Shown here: positions 1-7,399 of the stretch, one piece after another
How positions within the stretch are numbered: the first letter of the stretch is position 1
Layout: the number at the start of each line of letters is the position of its first letter
Origin: Streptomyces ambofaciens ATCC 23877
GTDB lineage: Bacteria > Actinomycetota > Actinomycetes > Streptomycetales > Streptomycetaceae
NCBI RefSeq assembly: GCF_001267885.1
Contig: NZ_CP012382.1
Span: 7,427,001-7,491,000, forward strand
Length of the DNA stretch: 64,000 nucleotides
Direction: 5' to 3'
Program-made: the position numbers and the translations under genes
Notes under the pieces: generated by a model
Database searches by the model: none
Told to the model about the DNA's origin: nothing
What the model saw: only the letters and a program-made list of their open reading frames with translations

Positions 1-968
1 TCCGGGTGGCGGCTGTCCTCGGTGACCGCGAAGGTCGAGCCGCCGTGCGTGCCGGCGGACGGGGCGCGGGTGTCCCACTGCGGCAGCGGCGCGATCCGCC
101 ACTGGCCCTTCTGGCCGGGGCGCGCGTTCATCTGCGCGCCCGCGTCCCAGGCGCCGCTGAGCCGGGTGAGGACGAGTCCGTTGCCGATCTGCGCGTCGGA
201 CTGCCTGCTCTCGACGGCGTTCATGAAGACGTCGTCCCGGTCGATGAGCCGCTGCCAGTACTCCGCGACCCGTCTGGACGGCGCGTCGGCGAGGGAGACG
301 TTCCAGGCGCCCTTCGAGGTGTCGAACCACTGGGCGCCCGCCTGCCAGGCGTAGCAGGCGAACTGGGTCATCCCGTCGGTGGGGAACAGCACCAGCCGAC
401 GGTCGGGCGCCTTGCGGCGCACGGTCGCGGCCTGCTCGGCGAACTCGTCCCAGGTGCGCGCGGGCCGCAGTCCGTAGTGCTCGAACAGGTCGGCGCGGTA
501 GTGCATGACCATGGGCTCGACGTCCAGCGGCACGCTGTACACCCGGCCCTGGAAGGTGGTCAGCCCGAGCGCCTGGGGGAGCAGACTGCGGCGCAGGCGG
601 TCGCTGACCAGGTCGGTGAGGTCGCGGGCGACGCCGTCGATGGCGTACCCCGGCACCTGCGGATACTCGATGGTGGCGACGTCCGGCGCGTTGCCGGCCC
701 GGGCGGCGTTGCTGAGCTTGGCGTAACCGCCCTGCCCACCGGAGGGGATCTGCTGGAACTCCACCTGGACGGTGCGGTGCGTGCGGTTGAAGGCGTCGAC
801 CACCTCCTGGCTGCCGCGCAGGGCGGACCAGAAGGTGATGCGCGTGGTGGTGCCCGTGCGGGCCGACGAGGCGCCGTTCCCCCCGCTGCAGGCGCTCACG
901 GCGCCTGTCAGGGGTACGGCCGCCATCGCGGCGAGTACGGACCGACGGCTGGGTGGTCGTCCGGGCAT
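1..968 (-). CDS. Sugar ABC transporter substrate-binding lipoprotein (3' end outside window)
   Basis: The frame runs off the left edge, so about 322 residues of the N-terminal part are present. The N-terminus has an Arg-Arg-Ser signal start, a hydrophobic stretch and a lipobox ending VSAC near residue 27, which marks an exported lipoprotein. After it comes ITFWSALRG and, further on, APDVATIEYPQVPGYA, the typical opening of bacterial extracellular solute-binding protein family 1. The last visible residues (GGSTFAVTEDSRHP) match the sugar-pocket region of that family. A GGGAGG Shine-Dalgarno lies 4 bases before the ATG. Its role is capture of a carbohydrate outside the membrane for an ABC permease that should lie beyond the window. 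The regulator gene directly upstream and the repeated CGTTTGAG motif in the gap point to local, inducer-dependent control. The sugar cannot be told from sequence. Confidence 0.9.
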   Translation of the reverse strand, partial: MPGRPPSRRSVLAAMAAVPLTGAVSACSGGNGASSARTGTTTRITFWSALRGSQEVVDAFNRTHRTVQVEFQQIPSGGQGGYAKLSNAARAGNAPDVATIEYPQVPGYAIDGVARDLTDLVSDRLRRSLLPQALGLTTFQGRVYSVPLDVEPMVMHYRADLFEHYGLRPARTWDEFAEQAATVRRKAPDRRLVLFPTDGMTQFACYAWQAGAQWFDTSKGAWNVSLADAPSRRVAEYWQRLIDRDDVFMNAVESRQSDAQIGNGLVLTRLSGAWDAGAQMNARPGQKGQWRIAPLPQWDTRAPSAGTHGGSTFAVTEDSRHP

Positions 969-1046
969 GGCGCCTCCCGCGGCTCCTGCGGGTCCGCGGG
1001 GGTGCGGACACGGCTGTTCGGGACACGGGAATCCTGAACGCCCTGA

Positions 1047-1093
1047 CTCAAACGGTCAATAGATCGATCAGAAGAAAATGAAACGCTCAAACG
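1047..1093. promoter_or_regulatory. Two CGTTTGAG operator-like motifs before the solute-binding gene
   Basis: The gap between the regulator and the solute-binding gene holds CTCAAACG (minus-strand CGTTTGAG) at 1047-1054 and again at 1086-1093. The second lies inside a longer GAAACGCTCAAACGCTCA repeat that overlaps the regulator's stop codon. The same word recurs at 2210-2217 in front of the regulator. Repeated words on both targets of one regulator suggest its binding site. This is inference from repetition only. Confidence 0.55.
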
Positions 1094-1094
1094 C

Positions 1095-2186
1095 TCATTC
1101 GGCCGGACCGGCCGTCGATCCCCGCACCCTCAGCCGCGGCAGCAGCTCCACCCGCCGGCCCGGCCTGGCCCCCGGCGCCTCCGTCAGCCGCTGGAGCAGC
1201 AGTTCGGCGGCCATGCGCCCGACCTCGGTCTTCGGCGGCGACACGGCCGTCAGCGGCGGCGAGCCCAGTCCGGCCACGACGTCGTCGTACGCCACGACCG
1301 AGCAGTCCTCCGGCACCCGTATCGCCTCCTCCGCCAGACGCTGGACGACCATCAACGCGTCCACGTCGCCGTGCAGCACCATGGCGGTCGCCCCGACCTT
1401 GCGCATCAGGGCGGGCAACTCGGCCGTCTCGTCCGCCGTGTAGGGCCCGTCGGCCCCGGCCTCCGGCGCGATGAGCGTCCAGGCCCACCGCTCCACCAGC
1501 GGATGCGCCCCGGCGATCTCGGTGAAGGCGGCGCGCAGCGAACGCGCGGTGGGGCTGTCGTGGCGCGTGGCGAACACGATGCGCCGGTGACCGAGCCCCA
1601 CCAGGTGCTCCACGGCCAGATGCGCGCCGTACCAGTGGTCGGAGCACACCGAGTCCAGGGCGTGCAGGGCGCTGCCGCGCCACGGGCGGCGCTCCATCAG
1701 CACCGTCGGCACCGCGAGCGCGGCGAGCCACTCGTGGTCGGCCTCCTCCTCGGCCCGGCCGCGCCAGCGCGGGGCGATCAGCAGCCCGTCCGCACCCTCC
1801 GCCAGGGCCCGCTCCACCAGCGGCCGTTCGGCACCCGAGGCCTGCGGCGCGAGATGCAGGGCCAGGCGCAGCCCGGCCTCCTCCAGGACCGTGCGGGCGC
1901 CGTGCAGGGTCTCGTTCAGATACGAGTGCCGCACGGGCACCACCACGGCCACCCGGTCCCCGGCCGCCGCGCCTCCGCCGGCGGGCTCCTCCTCCGCGGG
2001 CACCGTCGAGCGGACGACGCCGTGCCCGCGGCGGAGCCTGCCCTCGCGCGTCAGTTCCTCCACGTCACGGCGCACGGTCACCACGGAGACCTGCAACTCC
2101 TCGGCGAGATCACGCACTCGCGCGGTGCCCCGCGCCCGCACCGCCGCCAGGATCCGCTGACGCCTGAGATCGACCGGCTCCCGCAT
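1095..2186 (-). CDS. DeoR-type HTH plus LacI-type effector-domain transcriptional regulator
   Basis: 363 residues from the preferred ATG at 2186, which has GGGGAG 5 bases upstream. The first 60 residues are a DeoR-type winged helix (RRQRILAAVRARGTARVRDL, then VSVVTVRRDVEEL as recognition region). The rest is a periplasmic-binding-like LacI/GalR effector domain, with VERALAEGADGLLIAPRW, HDSPTARSLRAAFTEI and VVAYDDVVAGLGSPPLTAVSPP as typical landmarks. It should be a sugar-responsive repressor of the adjacent transporter. An in-frame ATG at 2234, also with a Shine-Dalgarno, would add 16 residues. That longer start would put the CGTTTGAGCG operator-like motif at 2210 inside the coding sequence, so I prefer the shorter form with the motif in the leader. 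Autoregulation is likely. Confidence 0.88.
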   Translation of the reverse strand: MREPVDLRRQRILAAVRARGTARVRDLAEELQVSVVTVRRDVEELTREGRLRRGHGVVRSTVPAEEEPAGGGAAAGDRVAVVVPVRHSYLNETLHGARTVLEEAGLRLALHLAPQASGAERPLVERALAEGADGLLIAPRWRGRAEEEADHEWLAALAVPTVLMERRPWRGSALHALDSVCSDHWYGAHLAVEHLVGLGHRRIVFATRHDSPTARSLRAAFTEIAGAHPLVERWAWTLIAPEAGADGPYTADETAELPALMRKVGATAMVLHGDVDALMVVQRLAEEAIRVPEDCSVVAYDDVVAGLGSPPLTAVSPPKTEVGRMAAELLLQRLTEAPGARPGRRVELLPRLRVRGSTAGPAE

Positions 2187-2204
2187 CAGTCTCCCCACCC
2201 GAGA

Positions 2205-2220
2205 ATGTTCGTTTGAGCGA
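2205..2220. promoter_or_regulatory. Operator-like motif before the DeoR/LacI-type regulator
   Basis: GTTCGTTTGAGCGA shares CGTTTGAGCG with the minus strand of the gap upstream of the solute-binding gene (1084-1093). It lies just upstream of the preferred start at 2186, which fits autoregulation. Confidence 0.5.
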
Positions 2221-2274
2221 TTCGCCGTCATCATAGCGATCGCTCCTCTCAGACGCGGACCGGTCGGCGGCCCC

Positions 2275-2568
2275 CTAGGGCTCGGGGTCCGCCAGGAGGG
2301 TGCCCAGCGGACCCAGGTCGAGATTCAGGTCGCTGCGGCTCAGGCCGTGCTGCGCGCACAGGTCGTCCATGCGCTCGTCGAGCAGCATGAGCGCCGTGCC
2401 GAGCCGGTCCTCCTGGTCCGCGTCCAGGGTGCCCTCGTCGAAGCGGCGCACGGCCTGGCGCTCCATGAGCTGGCGCAGCAGCTCCACCACGGTGAGGACC
2501 AGGGCGGCCAGGTCGTTGGTGACCCGCTCGGGGTCCAGATCGAGGGCGTGGGCCCGGGGCGCCGTCAC
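2275..2568 (-). CDS. gvpK: Gas vesicle protein GvpK
   Basis: 97 residues, near the usual GvpK length. The core LDLDPERVTNDLAALVLTVV followed by ELLRQLMERQAVRR matches the Pfam GvpK family, a helical assembly factor for gas-vesicle shells. The GTG start overlaps the gvpS stop in a GTGA tetranucleotide, so translation is coupled. It is the last gene of the ten-gene cluster. The exact mechanism of GvpK is not established even in well-studied systems. Confidence 0.92.
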   Translation of the reverse strand: MTAPRAHALDLDPERVTNDLAALVLTVVELLRQLMERQAVRRFDEGTLDADQEDRLGTALMLLDERMDDLCAQHGLSRSDLNLDLGPLGTLLADPEP

Positions 2569-2813
2569 AGCGGCCCGCTGTCCGGCCAGGGGGCGGGCAT
2601 CCGTTCGTTCACCGACGACAGCAGGGCGTGCAGCGAGATCCGCACCAGCGGCACGTCCGCGATGGCCAGGACCAGGTCCCCGCTCACCACGACACCGGTC
2701 GCCAGCACCCGGTCCAGGAGGTCGACCAGGGGCACGCCGACCGGTGCGTACGGCTCCGGGCCGCCCCAGGGCACGGGCGCCGGGCCAGGCGTACGGGGGT
2801 CCGGGCCGGTCAT
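2565..2813 (-). CDS. gvpS: Gas vesicle protein GvpS (GvpA/J superfamily)
   Basis: 82 residues. YAPVGVPLVDLLDRVLATGV and LAIADVPLVRISLHALLSSV align with the GvpA/GvpJ/GvpM fold (two helices and a beta hairpin). It is a minor paralogue of the shell protein, probably at vesicle tips or in nucleation. The ATG at 2813 overlaps the stop of gvpL (ATGA) and its own stop overlaps gvpK, so it is coupled at both ends. The name follows the Streptomyces order O-A-F-G-Y-Z-J-L-S-K. Confidence 0.88.
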   Translation of the reverse strand: MTGPDPRTPGPAPVPWGGPEPYAPVGVPLVDLLDRVLATGVVVSGDLVLAIADVPLVRISLHALLSSVNERMPAPWPDSGPL

Positions 2814-3730
2814 GCGCGGGCCTCCTGCTCCACGGGCGCCGGCTTCACGGGCGCCGGCTGTGCGGCCTCGTGCCGCACGGGCTGCGGTTCCGCGGGGTCC
2901 GGTTCCTCGTCCCAGCGGGCGAAGGAGTACGGGATCCACGGGCCCGACGCCTCGACCCGCACGTCGGCGTCCGGGCTGTCCGCGGTGAGTGCGGACAGGG
3001 CGCGGGTGAAGGCGGCGCTGTCCGCGTCCGCCACGAGGTAGGCCGCGTTGAGCAGTTGCGGGGCGCGGCGGCCCGTCAGCCGTTCGCTCTGCGGTCGGTG
3101 CCGGGTCGCGGCGACCGCGTACCGCCGCAGTTCCGCGTCCACCGCCTCCGCCGCCGCCCGGGCCTTCTCGTGCGCGTCCTCCCGGCCGCGCCGTCGCGCG
3201 CTGGCCCGGCTGAGGTAGGCACGGCCGCCCGCGGCACGGCCGGGGCGGGGGCCGGCGTCGGTACCCCTACCGGCCGGCGTGGCGGCGGGTGCCGCCTGCT
3301 CGGCGGCGTGCACCTTCACCGCCCACTCGGTACGGTCCCGGAGCCGGTCGAGCAGCGCGTCCAGGACCGCCCTCCGGGGGGCGAAGGCCTGCTGCGCGGT
3401 CCGGTCGCTCCGGTACAGCGTCGCCATCGGCAGCGGCACGACGGCGCGGCCCTGCCCGCCCGCGGCCTCCACGCCGCGGTGGTGGGCGCGGGCGCATCGC
3501 TCCAGATCACCGGGCCGGTTGAGCCGTTCCGCCAGCGCCTGCTCGTCGAACAGCGCGGCCGGCACGTCCTGGACGACCAGGCAGAGGCCGTCCGCGCGCA
3601 GGACGCGCAGCGGACCGCCCTCCTCGTGACCGGTCGTCGCGGCCAGCGCGGCGTCGTCCGGCGGGGTGCGGGTGACGGCGAAGACGCAGACGAGGGCCGG
3701 GGCGGCCGGCCTGACCGGGACCGTGCTCAC
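2810..3730 (-). CDS. gvpL: Gas vesicle protein GvpL (GvpL/GvpF family)
   Basis: 306 residues from a GTG start that overlaps the gvpJ stop (GTGA). The pattern ALVCVFAVTRTP, LRVLRADGLCLVVQDVPAAL, VVPLPMATLYRSD and LLDRLRDRTEWAVKVHA is the GvpL/GvpF two-domain signature. A charged linker interrupts it (about residues 160-205). LLNAAYLVADADSAAF then leads into a final beta strand ending SGPWIPYSF. GvpF/L proteins bind shell subunits and are required for vesicle assembly. The last 30 residues are Pro/Glu/Ala-rich and probably disordered. Longer upstream extension runs antisense-like through gvpJ and is not used. Confidence 0.9.
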   Translation of the reverse strand: MSTVPVRPAAPALVCVFAVTRTPPDDAALAATTGHEEGGPLRVLRADGLCLVVQDVPAALFDEQALAERLNRPGDLERCARAHHRGVEAAGGQGRAVVPLPMATLYRSDRTAQQAFAPRRAVLDALLDRLRDRTEWAVKVHAAEQAAPAATPAGRGTDAGPRPGRAAGGRAYLSRASARRRGREDAHEKARAAAEAVDAELRRYAVAATRHRPQSERLTGRRAPQLLNAAYLVADADSAAFTRALSALTADSPDADVRVEASGPWIPYSFARWDEEPDPAEPQPVRHEAAQPAPVKPAPVEQEARA

Positions 3731-4122
3731 CGGGCGGCCCCCACCGTCTCCTCGGGCGCGCCCGCGAGTGAGCCCTGCGAGGCCCGCGAACCTTCCGAGT
3801 CCTCCAGCGATTCCTCCAGGGCGTCGAGCCGGGCCCGCAACCGCGCGTTCTCCTCGGCGAGCGCGTCCCGCGCGGCCCGGGACGACAGCGCCGGATCGGT
3901 CTCCCACCAGTCGATGCCCGCCTTCTTGGCGGTGTCCACCGAGGCGATGAACAGCCGCAGCCGGATGGTGAGCAACTCGATGTCCAGGAGGTCGATCTTG
4001 ATGTCGCCCGCGATGACGATGCCCTTGTCCAGGACGCGTTCGAGCAGGTCGGCGAGGTTGCCGGTGACGGGCGCGTAGGGCTGGGCGTCCGGGCCCGCGA
4101 AGCGGTGGTCGAGGTCGGTCAC
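3727..4122 (-). CDS. gvpJ: Gas vesicle protein GvpJ (shell paralogue)
   Basis: 131 residues, GTG start with GGGGAG upstream. Residues 18-75 (LADLLERVLDKGIVIAGDIK through LLTIRLRLFIASVDTAKKAG) match the GvpA/GvpJ domain closely. After it comes a heptad-like coiled coil (about 88-112, ALAEENARLRARLDALEESL) and a short low-complexity tail. GvpJ is a minor structural paralogue thought to form or organise conical caps. The coiled-coil extension would allow it to bind another Gvp. The stop overlaps gvpL. Confidence 0.88.
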   Translation of the reverse strand: MTDLDHRFAGPDAQPYAPVTGNLADLLERVLDKGIVIAGDIKIDLLDIELLTIRLRLFIASVDTAKKAGIDWWETDPALSSRAARDALAEENARLRARLDALEESLEDSEGSRASQGSLAGAPEETVGAAR

Positions 4123-4140
4123 TGCGTGCTCCCCGGGTGG

Positions 4141-5091
4141 TCAGCGACGCCGGCGGCGGGAGCGTTCGTCGTCCTCGTGGGAGTCGTCCCCATCGTCGTC
4201 CTGGTACGCGTCGTCTTCGTCCTCTTCGGCCTCTTCTGCCTCTTCGTCGTACTCACCTTCGCCGTCGTCCTCACGCTCGTCGTCGTCGTACTCGGTGCCG
4301 TCTTCGGCGTCGGCGTCCTCGTCGGCGTCGTTCTCGGCGTTCTCCTCCTCCAGCGCCTCCTCGTGGCTCCTGACGACCTCGCCGTCGCGGATCTCGCCGC
4401 GCCAGCCCTCCACCTCCTCGTCGCCCAGAAGGGTCACGTGCCGGGCGAAGTGCTTCAGGTCCAGCCGCAGCCGGCGTCCCTGGGCGCGCCAGAGGTTGCC
4501 GGTCTTCTCGAAGAAGCCCGCCGGGTAGTACTCCACGACCAGCACGATCCGGGTCAGCCGGGGCGCCAGTTCGTGGAAGGTGACCGAACCCCGGGTACTG
4601 CCCTTGGCGCCCTCGGAGGTCCAGACGATCCGTTGGTCGGGGACCTGCTCCTGGACGGTCGCCTTCCAGCTCCGGCTCGACGGGCCCACCTTGACGTTCC
4701 AGTCCGACGTCACCTCGTCCCGCGCGCTGACGCTGCGGACGCCCTTGGTGAAGCCGCTGAACTCCTGGAGCTGGGTCCAGTGGTCGTAGACGGTGCGCAG
4801 GGGGACGCCGATGTCGACGGTCTCCATGATGTGCGTCGCCTTGACGCTACCGCCGCTCGCCTTGCTCCGGGCCTTGCCGTTGCCGTTGCCGTCGCCATCG
4901 CCATCGCTGCTGCCGTTGCCTCCGGAACCGCGGTCGCCCGCGGACTCGGTGAGGCGCTCGGTCAGCCCTCCGATCCGTTTCCCGGCCCTGCCCACGAGGC
5001 TGTGCCCCGAGGCGGCGAGATAGCCGCCGAGAGCGTCCTTGAGGTCACCGAGGGGGGACGCTCCACGGTTCTCCTGCCGCTCTGGAGTCAT
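4141..5091 (-). CDS. gvpZ: GvpZ-type SRPBCC protein of the gas vesicle cluster
   Basis: 316 residues. The ATG at 5091 overlaps the gvpY stop (ATGA). Residues 1-95 are a helical and Gly/Ser/Asp-rich lead. Residues about 105-235 are a START/SRPBCC (polyketide-cyclase-like) fold (HIMETVDIGVPLRTVYDHWT, FTKGVRSV, WKATVQEQVPDQRIVWTS, GSVTFHELAPRLTRIVLVVE). Such folds bind hydrophobic ligands. The last 70 residues are almost entirely Glu/Asp, capped by RSRRRRR. The gene is found in Streptomyces gvp clusters but not in cyanobacterial or haloarchaeal ones, and its biochemical role is unknown. Confidence 0.85.
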   Translation of the reverse strand: MTPERQENRGASPLGDLKDALGGYLAASGHSLVGRAGKRIGGLTERLTESAGDRGSGGNGSSDGDGDGNGNGKARSKASGGSVKATHIMETVDIGVPLRTVYDHWTQLQEFSGFTKGVRSVSARDEVTSDWNVKVGPSSRSWKATVQEQVPDQRIVWTSEGAKGSTRGSVTFHELAPRLTRIVLVVEYYPAGFFEKTGNLWRAQGRRLRLDLKHFARHVTLLGDEEVEGWRGEIRDGEVVRSHEEALEEENAENDADEDADAEDGTEYDDDEREDDGEGEYDEEAEEAEEDEDDAYQDDDGDDSHEDDERSRRRRR

Positions 5092-5762
5092 CCGCGCACA
5101 CCTCCGCGCCTGCCGCCCGAGGCCGTCTTCTTCGCGGCCGCGCCCTTCTTCGGCGGCACGCTCTTCTTCGCCGGAGCGGCCTTCTTGGCGGTCTTCTTCG
5201 CAGGGGACTTCTTCGCGGGCGGGGCGGGCTTGCGCGGCGGAGCCTTCTCGGCCGTCCGGCGGGACGCCCCCGCGGCGGGGCGCCGGTCCTCCTCGCGCTC
5301 CTCCTCGTCGAAGTAGGCGTCCTCGTCCGCGGCGTCCTCCTGGTCGTCGCGGTCGTCGCCGTCCTCGGCGTCGCGGTCGTCGTACTCGTCGTCGTCCGCG
5401 TACTCGTCGTACTCGTCGTACGCGTCGGATCCGTCGTCCCGAGGGCCCGCGCCGGTGAGTGCGTCGGTACGGTCGCGGAGTGTGTCCGCGAGGCCGGTGA
5501 GCCCGCGGTTCGCCGCGGCGGTGACGGCAGCGCGTCCGGCGGTCAGCAGCTCGCCTCGCACCTGGTCCGTCAGTTCCCGCAACTGCGGCGATTCTTGGAG
5601 GCCGGACAGGCCCTGGGAGAGGACCTGGCCGGGGGACAGACCGATCCGCCGGGCCGCGAGGTAGGAGCCGACCACGAGGGCCAACCCGGCCTTCCTCCGG
5701 CGGCCCAGGAGATATCCGCCCGCCACGGCCGCCACCGTGGCCGCCGCCTTGCTGTCGCTCAT
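5088..5762 (-). CDS. gvpY: GvpY-type protein with acidic centre and Lys/Ala-rich tail
   Basis: 224 residues in three parts. Residues 1-40 contain two short hydrophobic segments (AAATVAAVAGGYLLG and AGLALVVGSYLAA) that may touch membrane or shell. Residues 40-100 are amphipathic helix (QVLSQGLSGLQESPQLREL). Residues 110-165 are dominated by Asp and Glu. The tail (about 175-224) is a histone-H1-like run of AKK and PPKK repeats. Both ends overlap neighbours by ATGA. No enzymatic motif is visible. The opposite charges of the centre and tail, and the acidic tail of gvpZ, suggest electrostatic interaction, which is inference. Confidence 0.82.
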   Translation of the reverse strand: MSDSKAAATVAAVAGGYLLGRRRKAGLALVVGSYLAARRIGLSPGQVLSQGLSGLQESPQLRELTDQVRGELLTAGRAAVTAAANRGLTGLADTLRDRTDALTGAGPRDDGSDAYDEYDEYADDDEYDDRDAEDGDDRDDQEDAADEDAYFDEEEREEDRRPAAGASRRTAEKAPPRKPAPPAKKSPAKKTAKKAAPAKKSVPPKKGAAAKKTASGGRRGGVRG

Positions 5763-6037
5763 ACGTGCCTTCTCTGCGGTCGATCCACGGTGCCGGTGCG
5801 GCCGGTGGGCCGGGCCGTGCGTTCGAGGAGGGTGAGCAGTCGCTCCTCCTCCCGCTCGAATGCCGCCTCGTCGATGGCGCCCTCGTCCAGGGCGCGGTTG
5901 AGGGCGGCCAGCCGCGTCTGCACGACGCGCGGGTCATGGGCCTGGCGCCGGGCCTCCTGAAGCAGGTGGTCGGCGATCCACGCCGTGCCCCGCACCGGCG
6001 CGAGGGGCAGCAGGAGGAGACCGCTCACGATGCCCAC
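5759..6037 (-). CDS. gvpG: Gas vesicle protein GvpG
   Basis: 92 residues, GTG start 4 bases after the gvpF stop. MGIVSGLLLLPLAPVRGTAW then a helical region with RLAALNRALDEGAIDEAAF and EREEERLLTLLE matches GvpG, a small assembly accessory protein with a hydrophobic start and a short coiled coil. The stop overlaps gvpY. Confidence 0.9.
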   Translation of the reverse strand: MGIVSGLLLLPLAPVRGTAWIADHLLQEARRQAHDPRVVQTRLAALNRALDEGAIDEAAFEREEERLLTLLERTARPTGRTGTVDRPQRRHV

Positions 6038-6041
6038 GTCG

Positions 6042-6860
6042 TCACCGTCCGGACCGTTCGGGGCTGGGGTCGACGAAGCTGTAGCAGGGGAGGGGCCCGG
6101 TCAGGCTGATCGCCAGCCGGTCCCCGCAGGCGCGTGCCAGCTCGTCCACCGCCTGCCGGAACCGCCTCTCGTCGGCGGAGCGCAGCAGGAACGACGCGCT
6201 GAGCACCTGCTCGTCGTCGGTCGGTCCCCGCACCGTGCGTACGGCGAGCGGGGTCAGGCGGTCGAGTACGTCACCCGCCGCGCGCCGGGCCTCGCGGCGC
6301 ACACCGCGGGCGAGCGCCTCGCCCAGCCGGACGTTGCCCTCGTAGTCCGGGCGCCGCCGGGTGCGCAGCGCCAGGGCCCGCAGGCCCTCGTCCCGGCGCA
6401 CGAGATCGGCGAAGTGGCCGGGCACGACCGTTCCCTTGACGTTGAGTTCGACGCACCCCCGGACGTCCTCCAACTGGCGCTTCAAGTGGTCCGCGTCGGC
6501 GCGCAGCTGGGACGCCAGCGCGTCCGGCCGGGGGCTGAGGACCGCGAACCGCATGGGCAGCAGCGGCCCCTGTGCCGCCAGCTCGTCGAGCACGGCCTGA
6601 TGGGCCATCAGGTCGCGGCGCCGGGGCCGGAGCCGTGCGGGCGCGGACGACACGGCCGCGCACAGGCCGGACTCGGTCAGCAGCCGTACGGGGGCACCGT
6701 CGACCCCGGGGGAGCGGGGGGTGCTGACTCCGGCGGGCGTGATCCCGTAGACGTACAGCGCCTTGAGGGCAGTGGCGGTGGCAGTGGCGTCGGCGGTGGT
6801 GGCGTCGGCGCCGGTGGTGGGCGCGGTGGTGTCGGGGGCACTGGTGGTGGGGGCGGTCAT
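6042..6860 (-). CDS. gvpF: Gas vesicle protein GvpF (GvpL/GvpF family)
   Basis: 272 residues. The first 30 are a Thr/Ala/Asp-rich low-complexity lead. The family begins at LKALYVYGITPAGV and continues through VRLLTESGLCAAVSSAPA, LMAHQAVLDELAAQGPLLPM and RFAVLSPRPDALA. LSASFLLRSADERRFRQAVD then leads to the C-terminal SLTGPLPCYSFVD. GvpF interacts directly with GvpA in other systems. It is the second GvpF/L paralogue in the cluster. The ATG overlaps the gvpA stop (ATGA). Confidence 0.92.
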   Translation of the reverse strand: MTAPTTSAPDTTAPTTGADATTADATATATALKALYVYGITPAGVSTPRSPGVDGAPVRLLTESGLCAAVSSAPARLRPRRRDLMAHQAVLDELAAQGPLLPMRFAVLSPRPDALASQLRADADHLKRQLEDVRGCVELNVKGTVVPGHFADLVRRDEGLRALALRTRRRPDYEGNVRLGEALARGVRREARRAAGDVLDRLTPLAVRTVRGPTDDEQVLSASFLLRSADERRFRQAVDELARACGDRLAISLTGPLPCYSFVDPSPERSGR

Positions 6861-7363
6861 TCGTCCTCCGTCTCCGTGCGTCGGCGGGGGCGGCTGCGCG
6901 GGCGGTCGTCCTCCGTGCGGGGGCGTGCGGCCGGGCGGCTACGGGGCCGCTGCGGAGCACGGCCGCGTTCCGCGCGCTCGCGGGGGCGGGCTTCCTCCTC
7001 CGCCGACTCCTCCTCCTCCTCGGGGGTGAGGATGTCGCGCACCTTGTCGGTGAGGGAGCGCGCCGTGTGTTTGGCGCCCGCTCTGCCTATGGTCTTGGCG
7101 ACCGGACTGCCGAACATCTCGGGAACCGTCTTGGAGCGCACGTCGTGCTCCAGGTCCAGGCGGTTGCACGCCTCCGCGAAACGCAGGTACGTGTCGACGC
7201 TCGCGACCACGATGCGGGCGTCCACCTTGAGGATCTCGATCCCGACCAGGGAGACGCGTACGAAGACGTCGATCACCATGCCGCGGTCGAGGATGAGTTC
7301 GAGGACGTCGTAGAGGGTTCCGGCGCGGGGCGCGCAGACGACCTCGTCGTCGTAGGTGATCAT
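6857..7363 (-). CDS. gvpA: Gas vesicle structural protein GvpA with long charged tail
   Basis: 168 residues, ATG with GGAAGG upstream. Residues 15-70 (LYDVLELILDRGMVIDVFVR and VSLVGIEILKVDARIVVASV followed by DTYLRFAEA) match the major shell protein GvpA almost motif for motif. Canonical GvpA is only about 70 residues. This one carries about 95 extra residues: a helical part, then an acidic run (TPEEEEESAEEEARPRE), then an Arg-rich tail. Such a tail would have to project from any shell built of it. A Cys is present near the N-terminus. It is the second gene of the cluster, after gvpO. Confidence 0.9.
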   Translation of the reverse strand: MITYDDEVVCAPRAGTLYDVLELILDRGMVIDVFVRVSLVGIEILKVDARIVVASVDTYLRFAEACNRLDLEHDVRSKTVPEMFGSPVAKTIGRAGAKHTARSLTDKVRDILTPEEEEESAEEEARPRERAERGRAPQRPRSRPAARPRTEDDRPRSRPRRRTETEDE

Positions 7364-7399
7364 GCGGTGGTCCTTCCGGGGGCGGGCCTCACGGCCCGG

